This document shows, one piece after another, positions 1-10,739 of a stretch of DNA of 64,000 bases; the stretch's first letter is position 1; each line of letters opens with the position of its first letter. Source of the DNA: Membranipora membranacea (lineage: Eukaryota; Bryozoa; Gymnolaemata; Cheilostomatida; Membraniporidae); contig OU612068.1 in the NCBI GenBank assembly GCA_914767715.1, forward strand, positions 26,288,001 through 26,352,000, read 5' to 3'. The position numbers and the translations under genes are program-made. Below the pieces are notes generated by a model that did no database searches, was not told where the DNA came from, and saw only the letters and a program-made list of their open reading frames with translations.

Positions 1-230
1 TCTGCATGGATCACCCTCAACTGCAATATCGATCCATTAAGTTTAATAATAGCTTAGTGCAGATAATAAATGGGAGGAAGAAAAGGATAAGTACCATACA
101 CTGCATTTCCATGGTAGTTCTGGGGTCGACCTGAGGCTAATTAGCCTTAGCTTCGAGCTATGGAACTGCCTCCGAGGTCGCCCTGAGCTCCAAGGTTCAG
201 CTGGAACGTTTCGGCTCGCAGTACAGCGAG

Positions 231-304
231 CACGCGTGGCCGAGCGGTTAGCATCAAAGACTCTGACGCGAGCGGCCGGGGTCCAATTCCTGGCGGCGGC
301 AGAA
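231..304 (+). repeat. tRNA-derived SINE head (degenerate)
   Basis: The stretch has an A-box-like TGGCCGAGCGG and a B-box-like GGGGTCCAATTCC that forms a five-pair T arm (CCGGG/CCTGG), in tRNA order. The acceptor stem pairs at only about four of seven positions and no clean anticodon arm folds. I therefore read it as a class II (Ser/Leu-like) tRNA-derived SINE head and not a working tRNA. Bases 1-230 show no gene or repeat I can name. Confidence 0.4.
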
Positions 305-987
305 TTTTTTGATGTTTTTTTTCCTCAGCTCTAACATGGGAATGACTGCATATTTCGAGATCGAGCCAAGAGGTGACAACTCAGCTCGATCTAGGCCGAC
401 CTCGAAACTCACATGGAAACATGGTGATTGCCAGTCCGATTTTTTGCATAACATAGCTCTCTTTCTTTGTGAAAATATCATGAAAATCATGAGAAGGAAA
501 TCATAAAGTTTAAAATTTATTATAAGTTAGCAAGCTTGGTTTTATTTTCAAAGTCCAATTGAACGAAACTTAGTGAAATATGATCCAAATGTATCACAAT
601 AAGTTGATCGTCACATAGATCAAAGCAAAGCAAAATTGGGCCGCTGATTCTAGAGTTTATAACAGATTTTGACTGTGAAAAATTGAAAGCTCTGAGCTCT
701 GAAAGCTTAAGATGAGTGGTATGAAGATGACTGTACTGAACAGGGCCTATTACACTGCCACGTCAATGATCACAGTCATGGCTCAAGATGTCCATGTATT
801 TACAAAAGCAGATCACCCTATCTGTTAATGTTTGAGGAGAAGTTCAGCTTCAGCAGTGAGATACATACTGAGGTGCAGTAGTCTTTTGGACGTGTACTGT
901 ACAGTTAACTCAATACCACTCATTTTGACCATACTTGAGCAGAAGGGACCATTGTTAATTTATTCCATTTAGTTTACATAGAAGAAC
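305..987. other. Intergenic, nothing recognised
   Basis: No splice-bounded open frame, RNA gene or inverted repeat was found here. The two short open frames at 254-506 overlap the SINE-like sequence and each other on opposite strands, which is typical of chance frames. Confidence 0.5.
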
Positions 988-2908
988 TTGGTTGGTTGGT
1001 TGGTTGGTTTATTTTGTCACAAACATTAGGTATGCTGCGAGATTGAGTGTTTATACTGTTACATGAGTAGGGAATACCAAAAAGAAACATAAACAAAATG
1101 AGTAAAGTAAAGCCTGACTTCTAGTGGATTAAAAAATATCTTGCAATATCAAAATCAAGTGTCTGAGGAATGAGTCTTTACCCCAGGCAGTTCTGTATTT
1201 AAGGCTGCGATATCTGCCTGAGGGGAGTTTCTCAAGAAAATTGTTTAAAAAATGTTCGTCATCATGTATTATCTGCAGGGCCAGGTTCTTTGTACGTTTT
1301 GATATGACTGAATCTAGGTCCCCAATATCAAGACCTAGTCTGTCGCCTTGCTTAAAAAACTTTCTCAGAGCTTTCTTGTCTCGTGAATAAATACTAGTGA
1401 ACAAAATAGGTAGGCAGTAGGTTAGAATGGATACAATAAAACTTTTAAATAACATGCAGGCTAAAGGCTTTGTACTCTGATAAATAAAGGTTCTGATGAC
1501 AAACATTCTCTGATTTGCTTTGGATACAACATTATTGACATGATCTTCGAAACGTAATTTGTTATCAAAGAGAACTCCCAAATATTTAACATTGTCACAA
1601 AAATCTATATTTACACCATTTAATTCGAGAGTAGGACTGTCAGGTTTATCTCTCTTAGTGGAGAAAAGCATCTCTTGGGTTTTAGAAGGATTAAGTAATA
1701 AGTCGAGTTCTTTGCATAGACCTGAGATTCTATTGATCTCATTAAAATAATTAGACAAGTCATTATTATCAGAGATGCAACCAACAATACAAGTGTCATC
1801 AGCATATTTTAAAATAGTTATATTGCTCTGTTCTGACCTAATCCTATTTGTATACACTGAGAATAATAGAGGACTGAGGACAGAACCCTGAGGTGTTCCT
1901 GTGTTGGTGGTGATTGATGTTGAGAGAATATTGTTTACTATTGTTCTTTGTGTTCTGCCTGTCAGGAAACTCGACACCCAGTTTGTAACTCTGGAGTCTA
2001 GATGTTGCAGTTCTGTGAGGAGATTACTGACACTGATGGTGTTAAATGCAGACGAGAAGTCGCGAAATAGGCATCTTGCATAGTTGGCAGCTTGAAGGTC
2101 TATGTAACTAGTTATTGTGGTAATAAGGCATAATACTGCATCCTGGGTTGATCTTTTAGCTCGGTAGGCAAATTGGTGATTGTCGAGAGGAGTGTTTTTA
2201 ACTATATAGCTTTTCAGCAGACGTTCCATTGTTTTACATAAGCAGCTTGTCAGGGCTATTGGTCGGAAGTGTTTAAGTTGATTTGGCTTGTCAGTTTTTG
2301 GCAGTGGTTTGATGATGGCCGATTTCCATATATTAGGAGTTGTTTGAGAGTCTAGAGAGAAGTTGAATATATCCGTAATTACAGGCGCTAGTTGGTCAGC
2401 ACAGAGTTTTAATGCTCTTGGTATCAGACCATCAGGTCCAGCACCCTTTCTAGAGTTGAGGCGTTTGAGTTGTATCAGAACTGATTTTTCATCTATTATG
2501 CAGGGAGGAGCAGTTAGGTTTTCGTAAGCAGGTTGTGGTGGCTGAGTGTCTTGTTTCTCAAATCTGGCAAAGAAGTTGTTGAGTTCTTCGGGTTGGAAGT
2601 TAATATCTGGTTGTGACTTGGAGTTGCTGGTTGGAAGTCCGCTAATTTTTTTAATGTCGTTCCAAGCGTTTGCAGGATCACTGGCTAAATGTTGTTGGAT
2701 TTTTAGGGAATATTCTTCTCTGGCTTTTTTATTTTCTTTTGAGACTTGCTTTTTGAGTTTATGGTAGAGTTTTTTATTTCCATTTTTGTGGGCGTCATGT
2801 TTCTCATCTATCATATCCAGAATGCGCTTTGTAATCCACGGCTTTTTGTTGGCATATTTTTTAACTTCCTTTGGTGGTATGCATAGGTCTGTGCAGAAAT
2901 TAATCTAC
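988..2908 (-). mobile_element. 5'-truncated non-LTR retrotransposon (CR1/Jockey-like LINE)
   Basis: The element runs on the minus strand. It lacks the endonuclease domain, so the 5' part was lost, as is usual for LINE insertion. It keeps an uninterrupted reverse transcriptase frame and ends in a 3' microsatellite tail, seen on the plus strand as repeated TTGG at 988-1009. An undamaged frame of about 592 codons suggests a young insertion. Its C-terminal sequence resembles the LINE fragments at 6.7 kb and 17.1 kb, so several related subfamilies have been active in this genome. Confidence 0.85.
1129..2904 (-). CDS. LINE reverse transcriptase (ORF2 C-terminal portion)
   Basis: Reverse transcriptase that copies the LINE RNA at the target site. 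The frame is open from a stop just upstream of 2904 to the TAA at 1129-1131; the first ATG is at 2814, but the protein is homologous before it, so the natural start is lost. Visible motifs in order are an RKGAGPDG-type finger motif, HFRPIALTS, motif A (FRDFSSAFNTI), motif B (GTPQGSVLSP), the catalytic YADD, and the thumb motif VKYLGVLFD. The C-terminal SGRYRSLKYRTAWG block is shared with the copy at 6696-6983. No endonuclease and no RNase H domain are present. It is a mobile-element protein and not a host gene. Confidence 0.92.
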   Translation of the reverse strand: MNFCTDLCIPPKEVKKYANKKPWITKRILDMIDEKHDAHKNGNKKLYHKLKKQVSKENKKAREEYSLKIQQHLASDPANAWNDIKKISGLPTSNSKSQPDINFQPEELNNFFARFEKQDTQPPQPAYENLTAPPCIIDEKSVLIQLKRLNSRKGAGPDGLIPRALKLCADQLAPVITDIFNFSLDSQTTPNIWKSAIIKPLPKTDKPNQLKHFRPIALTSCLCKTMERLLKSYIVKNTPLDNHQFAYRAKRSTQDAVLCLITTITSYIDLQAANYARCLFRDFSSAFNTISVSNLLTELQHLDSRVTNWVSSFLTGRTQRTIVNNILSTSITTNTGTPQGSVLSPLLFSVYTNRIRSEQSNITILKYADDTCIVGCISDNNDLSNYFNEINRISGLCKELDLLLNPSKTQEMLFSTKRDKPDSPTLELNGVNIDFCDNVKYLGVLFDNKLRFEDHVNNVVSKANQRMFVIRTFIYQSTKPLACMLFKSFIVSILTYCLPILFTSIYSRDKKALRKFFKQGDRLGLDIGDLDSVISKRTKNLALQIIHDDEHFLNNFLEKLPSGRYRSLKYRTAWGKDSFLRHLILILQDIF

Positions 2909-3810
2909 TATACTAGACTATAAAATGCTTTGAACTATGGGATTCAAGAAATCAAAAACATCAAAAGATCAAAAACTACATCCTAATAACACCAAAGGTG
3001 CTTGCAAGTCATTGTCTATCGATTGCAGAGCTGGGAATGGTAACTTAGAGTCAAGTCATGCAGCTTGCCGAGTTGAGTCATTGCCAATTCAGGTCACAGC
3101 CTGTGTATTTGAATACTAGACAAATATCGTTCTACTTGAATTTCTCCTTGATTCGATTGTCATCAGGCAGGAAAAATGACACAAACTCGGTTGGGACTCG
3201 TTTGCAGCATTTTGTAACTGCCAAAAAATTTTGATTTATGACTCTCATCAACTCTGTCTTGTCAAGTCGAATCAAGTCAAGTCGGTTAATTCACAATTTT
3301 AACTAACTCAAATCGAGTACATCAATTCACGTCATGGCTCGACTCTGAATGACTTGATTCAAGGGTGAATTCTTTCAGCTCTCTAACTCTCGATGTTTGT
3401 CGATAGTAGAGGTTTATGAGCTAATGCCTTCATGACAGTCATATGTGATGCAGCACCTCAAAACCAGGCTTATGGATCAGAACAAAAAGGTTTTGGTTAA
3501 ACACATCTACAGGTGGAGAAATGAATCCGGATTCAGGAAATATTTTTATTTCCCCTCTTAGACAAAAAATGGCCGAGCTAAGTGTTCCAGACTTCTTCAT
3601 GATACCTTACCAGATGATAGTCTTACATTTGAGAAAACGATTGTTAAACTTTCACTTTCCTTGAAAAATATTGTTTTTTTGTTTACGTGAAAGTGCATAA
3701 ATGCATAGCAACAGTACATATCATGCACACAAAAAAACAACTTCCTGTAAACCATTCTGCACCATACACTCTAAGCTACGTTCTGGGTAAATTTCGGCAA
3801 CCCAAACGAC
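2909..3810. other. Intergenic, no gene recognised
   Basis: This stretch lies between the LINE and the truncated lectin gene. The second lectin exon expected here (a WIGL...EPN...FLCEK block) was searched for on the minus strand and not found. Confidence 0.5.
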
Positions 3811-4065
3811 CTTGGATGTTGCTAGGTTCTCTCCCATCGACTCACAATGGGCCTGAGCCTCTGATTGTAACACACCAGTTGTTATCAGTTGGATGCAACT
3901 ATCCGAATGAGGGTTGTACATATACCCATCAGGTATTAATGTAACTGCTAAAACATTTTAAAACTGCTATTATGGTGTAAATATACATAACTCTAGTTAA
4001 CGATTGATGGGTTTAATTTGACATTTATGATACATTCAATAGTTGGTCATTGGCTGATTAAAAGA

Positions 4066-4755
4066 CTAACTTTGAGGCTGCTATTTTGTATCACATCTTA
4101 TTCTCCATATTTAATTCTATCATGTGAGTGATTTCTAGCTGTAGAATCCAAATATTGAGGAAGTCATGGTCTCTCACACTTTCTAGATGACAGCAGTCAA
4201 ACGGCATTAAGAACCAGCGGACTCACCACCTTGTGGGACATCACAACGTGTCATACTTATTATGGGTTATTATGCTAATAATTCCACAGGTAGTTGATGA
4301 TCAAAATTCAGACCTGGATGGGACTCGAACACGGGTGTTTCATACCAGCAGGCGACGCCGCTACCATCGCACCCATAAACGTATAAATATTTATAAGTAT
4401 TTGTATGTTTATGATCGCACCACTAGGTCCAGCCCTACGAGACTGAAGACAATATAGGTCAGTGTTAGCGGCGTTGCCTGCTCGGCCAATTGGACCTGGG
4501 TTCGAGACCCTCTATATCCCTGAACATTTTTATCATCATCCTATCTATTAGTATATCATAATAAGTATGAGGCTTTTTTTTCGTCCCACAAGGGGTGCCC
4601 GCTGATTCCCAATGCCATTTGAAGGTGATCACCTTGAAAGTTTGAGATACCATAACTTACTCAATATTTGGATTCTAAAGCTGGAAATCGCTCACATGAT
4701 AGAATAAGATATGAAGAATAAGATGAGATATAAAATAGCAAGTCTCTAATGGTAT
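4066..4755. repeat. Long foldback element with tRNA-like arms
   Basis: Two arms of roughly 200 bases are inverted copies of one another. For example GAATCCAAATATTGAG at about 4145 recurs inverted at about 4660, and CTTGTGGGAC at 4233 recurs inverted at about 4590. Each inner arm carries a tRNA-like block with a B-box-type GTTCGAG (minus strand near 4330, plus strand near 4500). The element lies in intron 2 of the truncated lectin gene. It is either an inverted pair of SINEs or a foldback transposon. Confidence 0.7.
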
Positions 4756-4827
4756 CGCACAGCTGGAAATTATAGGACTGAATATGGGGTCCCTAAGTTG
4801 GGAATGTAGTTGAAAACGGACATGTGT

Positions 4828-4865
4828 GTTAGACCAAGGAGTGTCTTTAACTCCTTGGTTAGACC
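4828..4865. repeat. Mini-hairpin insertion with 8-bp direct repeats
   Basis: A 22-bp insert (4836-4857) with stem AAGGAGT/ACTCCTT is flanked on both sides by GTTAGACC (4828-4835 and 4858-4865). It belongs to the GGAGTT-core family described in the findings. Confidence 0.75.
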
Positions 4866-5355
4866 TAACCATTGTAAATGTGTTGACTATGAGGCCTTCC
4901 AAAAATGTAGAAAGTCACATTTTTACCTTTCTGATGTGGGGCAAAATTCAACTCCCTCCCACCAGACAGCCAATCAAGACCAACTAACTAAAAAAGGAAC
5001 GTGCCAGATGAATTCTTATTTATTTTATTTGGTAAACACACTTCACACACTCTCGTTTTTTTAAGCACAGCAATTGCTTACCATCTTGAGTGCTGTAGAG
5101 AGTGGTGCTTGATTGAAGCGAAGCCGTGATATATATGGCACGCTCAGAGTATAATTCACATACTTCACCACTCTTTTCAAATATGAACGAACGGCACTTT
5201 TGGTCTGTCATCAAGAAACAAAGGAAAGCACACTGGGACAGCGAGGTTATCCCTAAATGCACCGAATCAATGAGCGTGTCTTGTTGGGGTAACGATCCCT
5301 CAACAGTTTTGTAGGTTTGCGACTCGGTAGCAGCAAATATAGTTGGAGCAATAAC

Positions 5356-6162
5356 CTGCGAAGAAAAACAAATATATAAATAGATACAAATATTTAGACG
5401 CATAATTAAAGCTTTATATGTCTAGTTTGATTGGATTTTAAATTTTGAAATTTCAGTAGAATTAGCAGCCTAGTGTGATCAGGGATTCCATTCACCCTGG
5501 TGTGATATTGCTCAGTGTAGTTTTAATTTACAGGTACTTTTTTTTTAAACATTGAATTGATGACCAGATGGAGCAATTTTCAAACTCAAACCCAATAAAA
5601 ACCAACAACAAAAATTGTGGACTGCAAATTTTATGATAACATCAGCTACTACTACACAATCCAATGTTATAAAGTCACCCACTATTAGGTATATATGGTG
5701 TCCTGTGTATGGTTTCACACGATAAAAATTTTCCTATCAAAATATAATAGCTTGATTAAGATATTTTGATATTATTATAGCGTTTACCTTTAATACCATT
5801 TAATTTGCATAAATCATTTGAACGTATTTTCTTCTAAATACCTTATTCTTTTTCTCAATGGCTGATTTGGAAAAAAAAAACATTTCATAAAATGAAAGTA
5901 ATGCCAATCAAATTTTAACAAAAAAAAAGAAAAGATTACAAGGTTCCCAGAAAAACCTTTTCTACTTATTCAAGGAAACATTGAAATCTTGTTATTTTAC
6001 TTTTAGCAAAAATGCTGCTTGTTATTGCTCGTATTTTGTTTTTCTGCTTAGTTTCTATGTGAAATAAGTAGATGAAGTAGCTTTAATCGGGTAAACTTTT
6101 GGCCGAAGCTATGTTACAAATTTTCGCTTTTAAAAAATAAGTAAATGCTGTAGATAACCTAC
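5356..6162. other. Intron 1 of truncated PAN-lectin gene
   Basis: AT-rich intron sequence with homopolymer A runs. No nested gene or repeat was recognised. Confidence 0.5.
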
Positions 6163-6388
6163 CAACAGTATCACTGTTATCCCATCATAAACCATCATGA
6201 GCAGAGCTAATTTGCACAACGTTCCACCAAAGCTCCTCATCACAATTTATTATTATACTTTGTTAATCAGCATGGGACATCTGTCATTTTGAACCCTTAT
6301 GCATTACAAGGGCAATTCTGAAGGAACCAATAAAACTTAGTATGTGTGCGCTCATTGGTGAGTAAAAATTGGGTGTTGTTAAAAGATA

Positions 6389-6660
6389 TTGTGCCATTTT
6401 TTACGAATAGCTGATGATCCGACTCATCCACTTTATAATCGAATACCAATAAATTTTAGTAGGGTTTCCTCTCGCAATAATACCATTTTTAGACCTAAGA
6501 AATGTAGAACACAAAAGCGTGCCAAATCGTTTTTTCCTTTTTTTATGACATATTTCAACAATCACCGCTCTTAGTATTTTTCTTTTTTACGCATTGTACA
6601 CATTCCACACTATCATCATTGATAACGAATGTATAAATAAAATCTAATCTAATCTAAGCA
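6389..6660 (+). mobile_element. LINE 3' end fragment with AATCT tail
   Basis: The plus strand encodes the last about 60 residues of a LINE protein (HPLYNRIPINFSRVSSRN, then RAKSFFPFFMTYFNN and a stop at 6572-6574). This 'HPL...R...SF.P..I...N' ending is typical of CR1/RTE-type LINE ORF2 C-termini. The copy ends at a short tail of repeated AATCT (about 6640-6655). It is severely 5' truncated and belongs to another LINE family than the adjacent fragment. Confidence 0.65.
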
Positions 6661-6669
6661 CCCGATGAC

Positions 6670-7155
6670 CAACCATCCTGAATGTCCATCCTCCTTTGCC
6701 CATTCTTTACACCTCCCTGTATGCTAAAGATAAAAAGCAACTCCGACACTTTTTTAAAGAGGCACTCAAACTAGGCATCAAAGATCCTGGGGATATCGAC
6801 AATCTAATAGATGTCAGAACTAAAACCTTGCTACTACAATGTATACATGATGACAATCATTTTCTAAATGACTTTCTTGAAAAGTGCCTATCAGGACGAT
6901 ACCGTACTATTCAATACAGAAGCACATGGGGCAGAGATTCTTTTTTAAGCCAGGCAGCACTCAAGCTAAATAAACTTGTATAATAATTTTTGTTAATTGA
7001 CTTCCAGCCTCAGAGACTTTTTACTCCTACTTTTAAGCCATGTATGTTACACTGTGATCATTTTTAATATCATGGGCATCGGTATTTAACACCTTTTTTT
7101 CACAACATATATCATGTTAGTGATAGAAATAAAATCAATCAAACAATCAATCATA
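6670..7155 (+). mobile_element. LINE 3' end fragment with ATCA tail
   Basis: The reverse transcriptase C-terminus at about 6690-6983 (PILYTSLYAKDKK, DDNHFLNDFLEK, SGRYRTIQYRSTWGRDSF) is clearly homologous to the last 90 residues of the LINE at 1129-2904, but from a diverged subfamily. The 3' tail is AATCAATC-type repeats at about 7128-7152. It directly follows the previous LINE tail, so one element inserted beside the other. Confidence 0.85.
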
Positions 7156-7980
7156 TACAGCAATAAAGAAACATTATTTAATATTTATTGATCGATATTT
7201 TAATCAAGATTGAGGGGTAGACAGTGAGTACGTTGATATATATAATTCAATTAATTGTAGCACTATTGATCATTTAACGTCCATGAACATACCTAGCGTT
7301 GTCACGCGGCAATACTTTTTTTGTCGCCTTGTGACACTAGAATTGACCTTACAGATTTGCTAGAGTTGTGTTGTGATGCGCAAACCGCCAAAGCTTTCAT
7401 CTGGGTTATTGAAAGTATGGAAACTCAGAAATTCAACTTTTCTCAAATAAGTCAAAAAATCTGATTTTTGCCTTGAAAACATCGTTGTAAACCGCTAATT
7501 GTGTTGTCAATATGCATTTTGACTAGGTTCCGAGACCAAAGCAATAAAGTTCTCAATATGATTATCCATCTTCATCACAGTGTTTTAAAGGCAAGTTATG
7601 TTGGTTAGTAGGGAGTGGGGCCCTCATATTACACTCAGCAACTGGAAAGTGACCCTCAGTTCTATTTACTGTCAAGACAATCGTGTGAAATAATTCAAGT
7701 GCAATCAGTCCTTCAATTTATAATCCTAGTCTAGTCTATTTTTTTCCGATGTCCGTTGCATAGGATTAGATACAGTACATGCTGGACGTCAAGATTGAGC
7801 GTACTTGTTGTCAATTGGATTCAAAAATTTCAAATGAGGATTTGCATACCGTGGGGACATCCTGTAGAGACTTTTTTCAAAAGAATTCCTATTGGCCATC
7901 GATTCGCATGCAATATAGTTGCCATTCATTCATTATTCATGAAATATATAACATCTCACATTGAGTATTTTTTGTTTCAG
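7156..7980. other. Intergenic; one hairpin, no clear gene
   Basis: No exon could be supported upstream of the terminal exon at 7981. A short open frame beginning MLDVKIERTCCQLDSK at 7779 might be coding but lacks a good donor site. A hairpin is listed separately at 7293-7340. Confidence 0.4.
7293..7340. repeat. Palindrome related to the 25.9-kb hairpin
   Basis: CTAG-bounded imperfect palindrome containing TTGTCACGCGGC and, inverted, GTCGCCTTGTGAC. The same core occurs at 25919-25983 and, more diverged, at 47487-47525, so this is a dispersed family. Confidence 0.55.
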
Positions 7981-8167
7981 CGAGCTTATAAAGTCCCACC
8001 TGACGACTGATATTATCGAGGGCATGTTAGACTGTTTACTTACTCAATGTCATGAGGCTGAGGCAGCTAAATGTAAGCCACAGACGACGCAGAAGCTTAT
8101 ATTAGAGGAGTTTGGGCGTTGTGTCACTAGAGTTATCCACTCAGCCTCTACGGATGATCCAACCTGA
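7981..8167 (+). CDS. Unrecognised protein, terminal exon
   Basis: A strong polypyrimidine tract and TTTCAG acceptor precede an open frame that encodes about 62 residues and ends at TGA 8165-8167. The segment reads ELIKSHLTTDIIEGMLDCLL, then TTQKLILEEFGRCVTRVIHS; it looks helical and protein-like. It starts in phase 2, so two bases of its first codon come from an upstream exon that I could not find among the LINE fragments. I do not recognise the family. Confidence 0.4.
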
Positions 8168-9409
8168 GCCAACTAACTGTCTAAAGGTAATGAGTATACC
8201 TTGAAGAAATATATATCCATTGTCTTAACTTGAGATCCGTACATATGTATGTATGTTCAATCATAATCGAGCTACCACCCCTTCCCTTCCCTCTCCCCAC
8301 TATTGTCTATGGATGATTAGAGATGAAGATGGCTTTTCCATGTAAGATCAAGGCAATAGCTGCAAGTTGCTCAAGATCTTACAAACACTTTACCTTGTTG
8401 AAAAATTCGGTCAAGACTATTTAGGTAGCTCATGTGATGATATCCCATGGTGCAACATCCATTACGATCACATATAATTGTCAGATTTAGACGTTATACT
8501 TCACATTGGCTTAGAACAAGTGTATATGACTCATATACCTGTATTTATAACTCCGTCCTTTTGCGGTATTTTCAGACTTTTGTGGATTGGTGCTACTAGA
8601 GGAGCGCGGTTAACGATGCCCTGCAGACACGGCCACCATACGTGTAGGCAGGACACAGTTGAAACGTCTGTTTTCCTGCCATGTTTGGTGGTAGGAGTTT
8701 TTTATCAGCATTGATTTACATGAATTACAGTGAAAAATGATAATATAATGTTATTCTTTGCATTCTGTTATACGGTGTGTGTCTGTGATGAATTACAAAT
8801 GTTTTTGTGTACCCGTATTGTATGACCTTAGAACAGGGTCACCTGACCAACTGTTTTCAAATCACGATTGATGTTTGAGCAAAATCTAGTGCTTTTTCTG
8901 GTTAGCAACATTGGGACATTTATGACAACACCAGTGTAGCAATTGCAGTCTTTATTTATATTCATACCTCATGATCACCTCACTTCTTTTGCAATCTTGG
9001 TCAGGTAGGAAGTAATATCACTTTTTTTTATTGTAACTTTATATAATCATATAAATATAATTATATAAATGCAAGCATATTTTATGTGTATAAATATAAT
9101 ACTACTGATTTTATTTATTTACCATATTATTACGCCAGTGTATGTTAGAGATAACAAGCTGCCTGGGGTGAGTGGGGAATTACCCAGACAGCCAGCACAG
9201 GCCACATGCAACTGTTATTACCTTGGACTTAATAATATTATTAAGTCTAAAGTTATTACTCATTGGATTACTATATTTTTGTTATATGTTATTTTTGCAA
9301 ATATTTATTTACTGTTCTTTAGTGATATATATATTTTATGTCTGTGCTGAAAATACTGTGTCTCCTTATAATAATAATTAAAACTGATATATTTCCATTT
9401 TCATTCAAG
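8168..9409. other. Intergenic, nothing firm
   Basis: No supported gene. A possible 29-base exon (acceptor ...CGCCAG before 9136, donor GGGGTGAGT) would read YVRDNKLPG in phase with the open frame at 9410, but so short an exon is weak evidence. Confidence 0.35.
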
Positions 9410-9628
9410 TTTGTGGTTATCCGAACCTACTTTAATCAGAGAAAAAAAGATAAAGAACTGTTTGACCAAAAAGGTCCCCAGGACCAGTTTCACATTGACA
9501 GAAGACATAATATGTCATCAGTAAGATTAATTTATGATGAGAAATTGTCAGGAGAGGCAACCTTGGATCTTATGGAAATTTTAAATGGTGAAATGACAGA
9601 AATAAGCATGATTCAACAGAGAGGATGA
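9410..9628 (+). CDS. Possible terminal exon, unknown protein
   Basis: After an acceptor-like TTCATTCAAG, 72 codons are open to TGA at 9626-9628. The product is charged and protein-like (FVVIRTYFNQRKKDKELFDQ, later SSVRLIYDEKLSGEATLDLM) and could be a cytoplasmic tail. No family is recognised and no upstream exon is certain. Confidence 0.3.
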   Translation, partial: FVVIRTYFNQRKKDKELFDQKGPQDQFHIDRRHNMSSVRLIYDEKLSGEATLDLMEILNGEMTEISMIQQRG

Positions 9629-9927
9629 CTTCAGATATCAATTTCCTTGTATACTTTTGTGTCGAACCTGTTGCAGTTTTATAGAACAAGTTTTGTTTCA
9701 GATATATACGTCTCAACAGATTTTTTTCTGCTGACTTAAACAATCAGACGAGGATGGTGTTCTGGATTGCCAATAAGTCTGTCACCCAAGAGTTGAAAAC
9801 TGCTGCATAAACTGTTTCGATACCAAGGTAACTAATACCTTGCAGTTGTTCTTATATCAAACATACATGCACATCGACTCGCACCCAACAATAAGCTGAA
9901 GTTGTGTGATGGCACAACAGCGGACAC

Positions 9928-10230
9928 ATGTCATTGCCTAGTTGTGAGCTAGTAAATATCGAGTTGTTCACACCGTTTGGTGGCGTCTTCCTTTGGGCAA
10001 CATCAGTCTTTACAGAAATAATTCTTGAGGTTATGAATCTTCCTAAGTTACTGAACTTGGCTGTATGTACCTGTTACAAAAGATTGTGTAACACTTTAGA
10101 TATGTATGCAGTGAAATCTTGTGCAGAGATAATGATATCAAAGAAAAGTTCAAATATCTTTTCTGCAAAGTACCTATTGTTGCTTGGTATTGCTATGGGA
10201 ACGAAAATGCTAGAGAGAGGCAATGACTAG
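9928..10230 (+). CDS. Uncharacterised 100-aa open frame
   Basis: ATG-started frame with hydrophobic stretches (FGGVFLWATSVFTEIILEV and a cysteine-containing central part). There are no recognisable domains or nearby splice partners. It may be a chance frame. Confidence 0.15.
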   Translation: MSLPSCELVNIELFTPFGGVFLWATSVFTEIILEVMNLPKLLNLAVCTCYKRLCNTLDMYAVKSCAEIMISKKSSNIFSAKYLLLLGIAMGTKMLERGND

Positions 10231-10739
10231 CTCAATCCCTGGTTACCACAGCATGAGTGACAGAGCCACAACTGAGAGTGAGAGATGTGAGAAAACTCTT
10301 ACTGTTTCTGGCCTGGTCCAACGGGTTAATACAGAACGCAAATAATAGCACGGCTATTGTCTAATTTTAATTTCCGAATTTCCAGCTGATTAATAATCTC
10401 AATAAACATAGATGGTTGCCCTTCAATGGCGATGGTTGATATTAGAATGAGTGCTCTAACAGCTGCCTGGACTGAAGTTTGAAAGTTTTTTCACTCTTCA
10501 TATATTCCCTTTCTATCCCTTCATTGTAAATCTTTCCGACCGTTACAATAGAACAGTATTGACCCATAGATTGCATATCACTACATATATGTGATATGTA
10601 AACTGTAGCAAGGTATTTTTTGGGACACATCAGGTATCGCGCAATTAAGTTATATTAAATAAAACCAAAATCAAAAGCAAAACCATAAAGCTAGCTAGTC
10701 ATGAATATGTTATTATATCTTTGACATCATGGCATTACG

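Larger units (their letters stand above)
3811..6240 (-). pseudogene. PAN/apple + C-type lectin gene, 3' end missing
   Basis: Secreted PAN plus C-type lectin protein. Exon 1 (6163-6240) encodes a 26-residue hydrophobic signal peptide beginning MRSFGGTLCKLALL. Exon 2 (5082-5355) encodes a PAN/apple module with the cysteine pattern CAFLC...KC..F.....C.L. Exon 3 (about 3811-3944) encodes the first half of a C-type lectin domain (GYMYNPHSDSCI, HCESMGENLAT). Exon borders and phases (0, then 1) match those of the intact paralogue at 17869-22363. The second lectin exon is absent and the donor of exon 3 is weak, so the gene is probably truncated; the LINE at 1-2.9 kb lies on that side. It could still be a gene with a diverged final exon. 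Confidence 0.65.

Noticed and set aside
231-304. Functional tRNA-Ser/Leu gene
   Set aside because: The acceptor stem does not pair and no proper anticodon arm folds; a tRNA-derived SINE is more likely.
1559-2767. Plus-strand open frames over the LINE
   Set aside because: They are antisense shadows of the reverse transcriptase frame.
5126-5314. Plus-strand frame at the PAN exon
   Set aside because: It is antisense to the PAN/apple exon.
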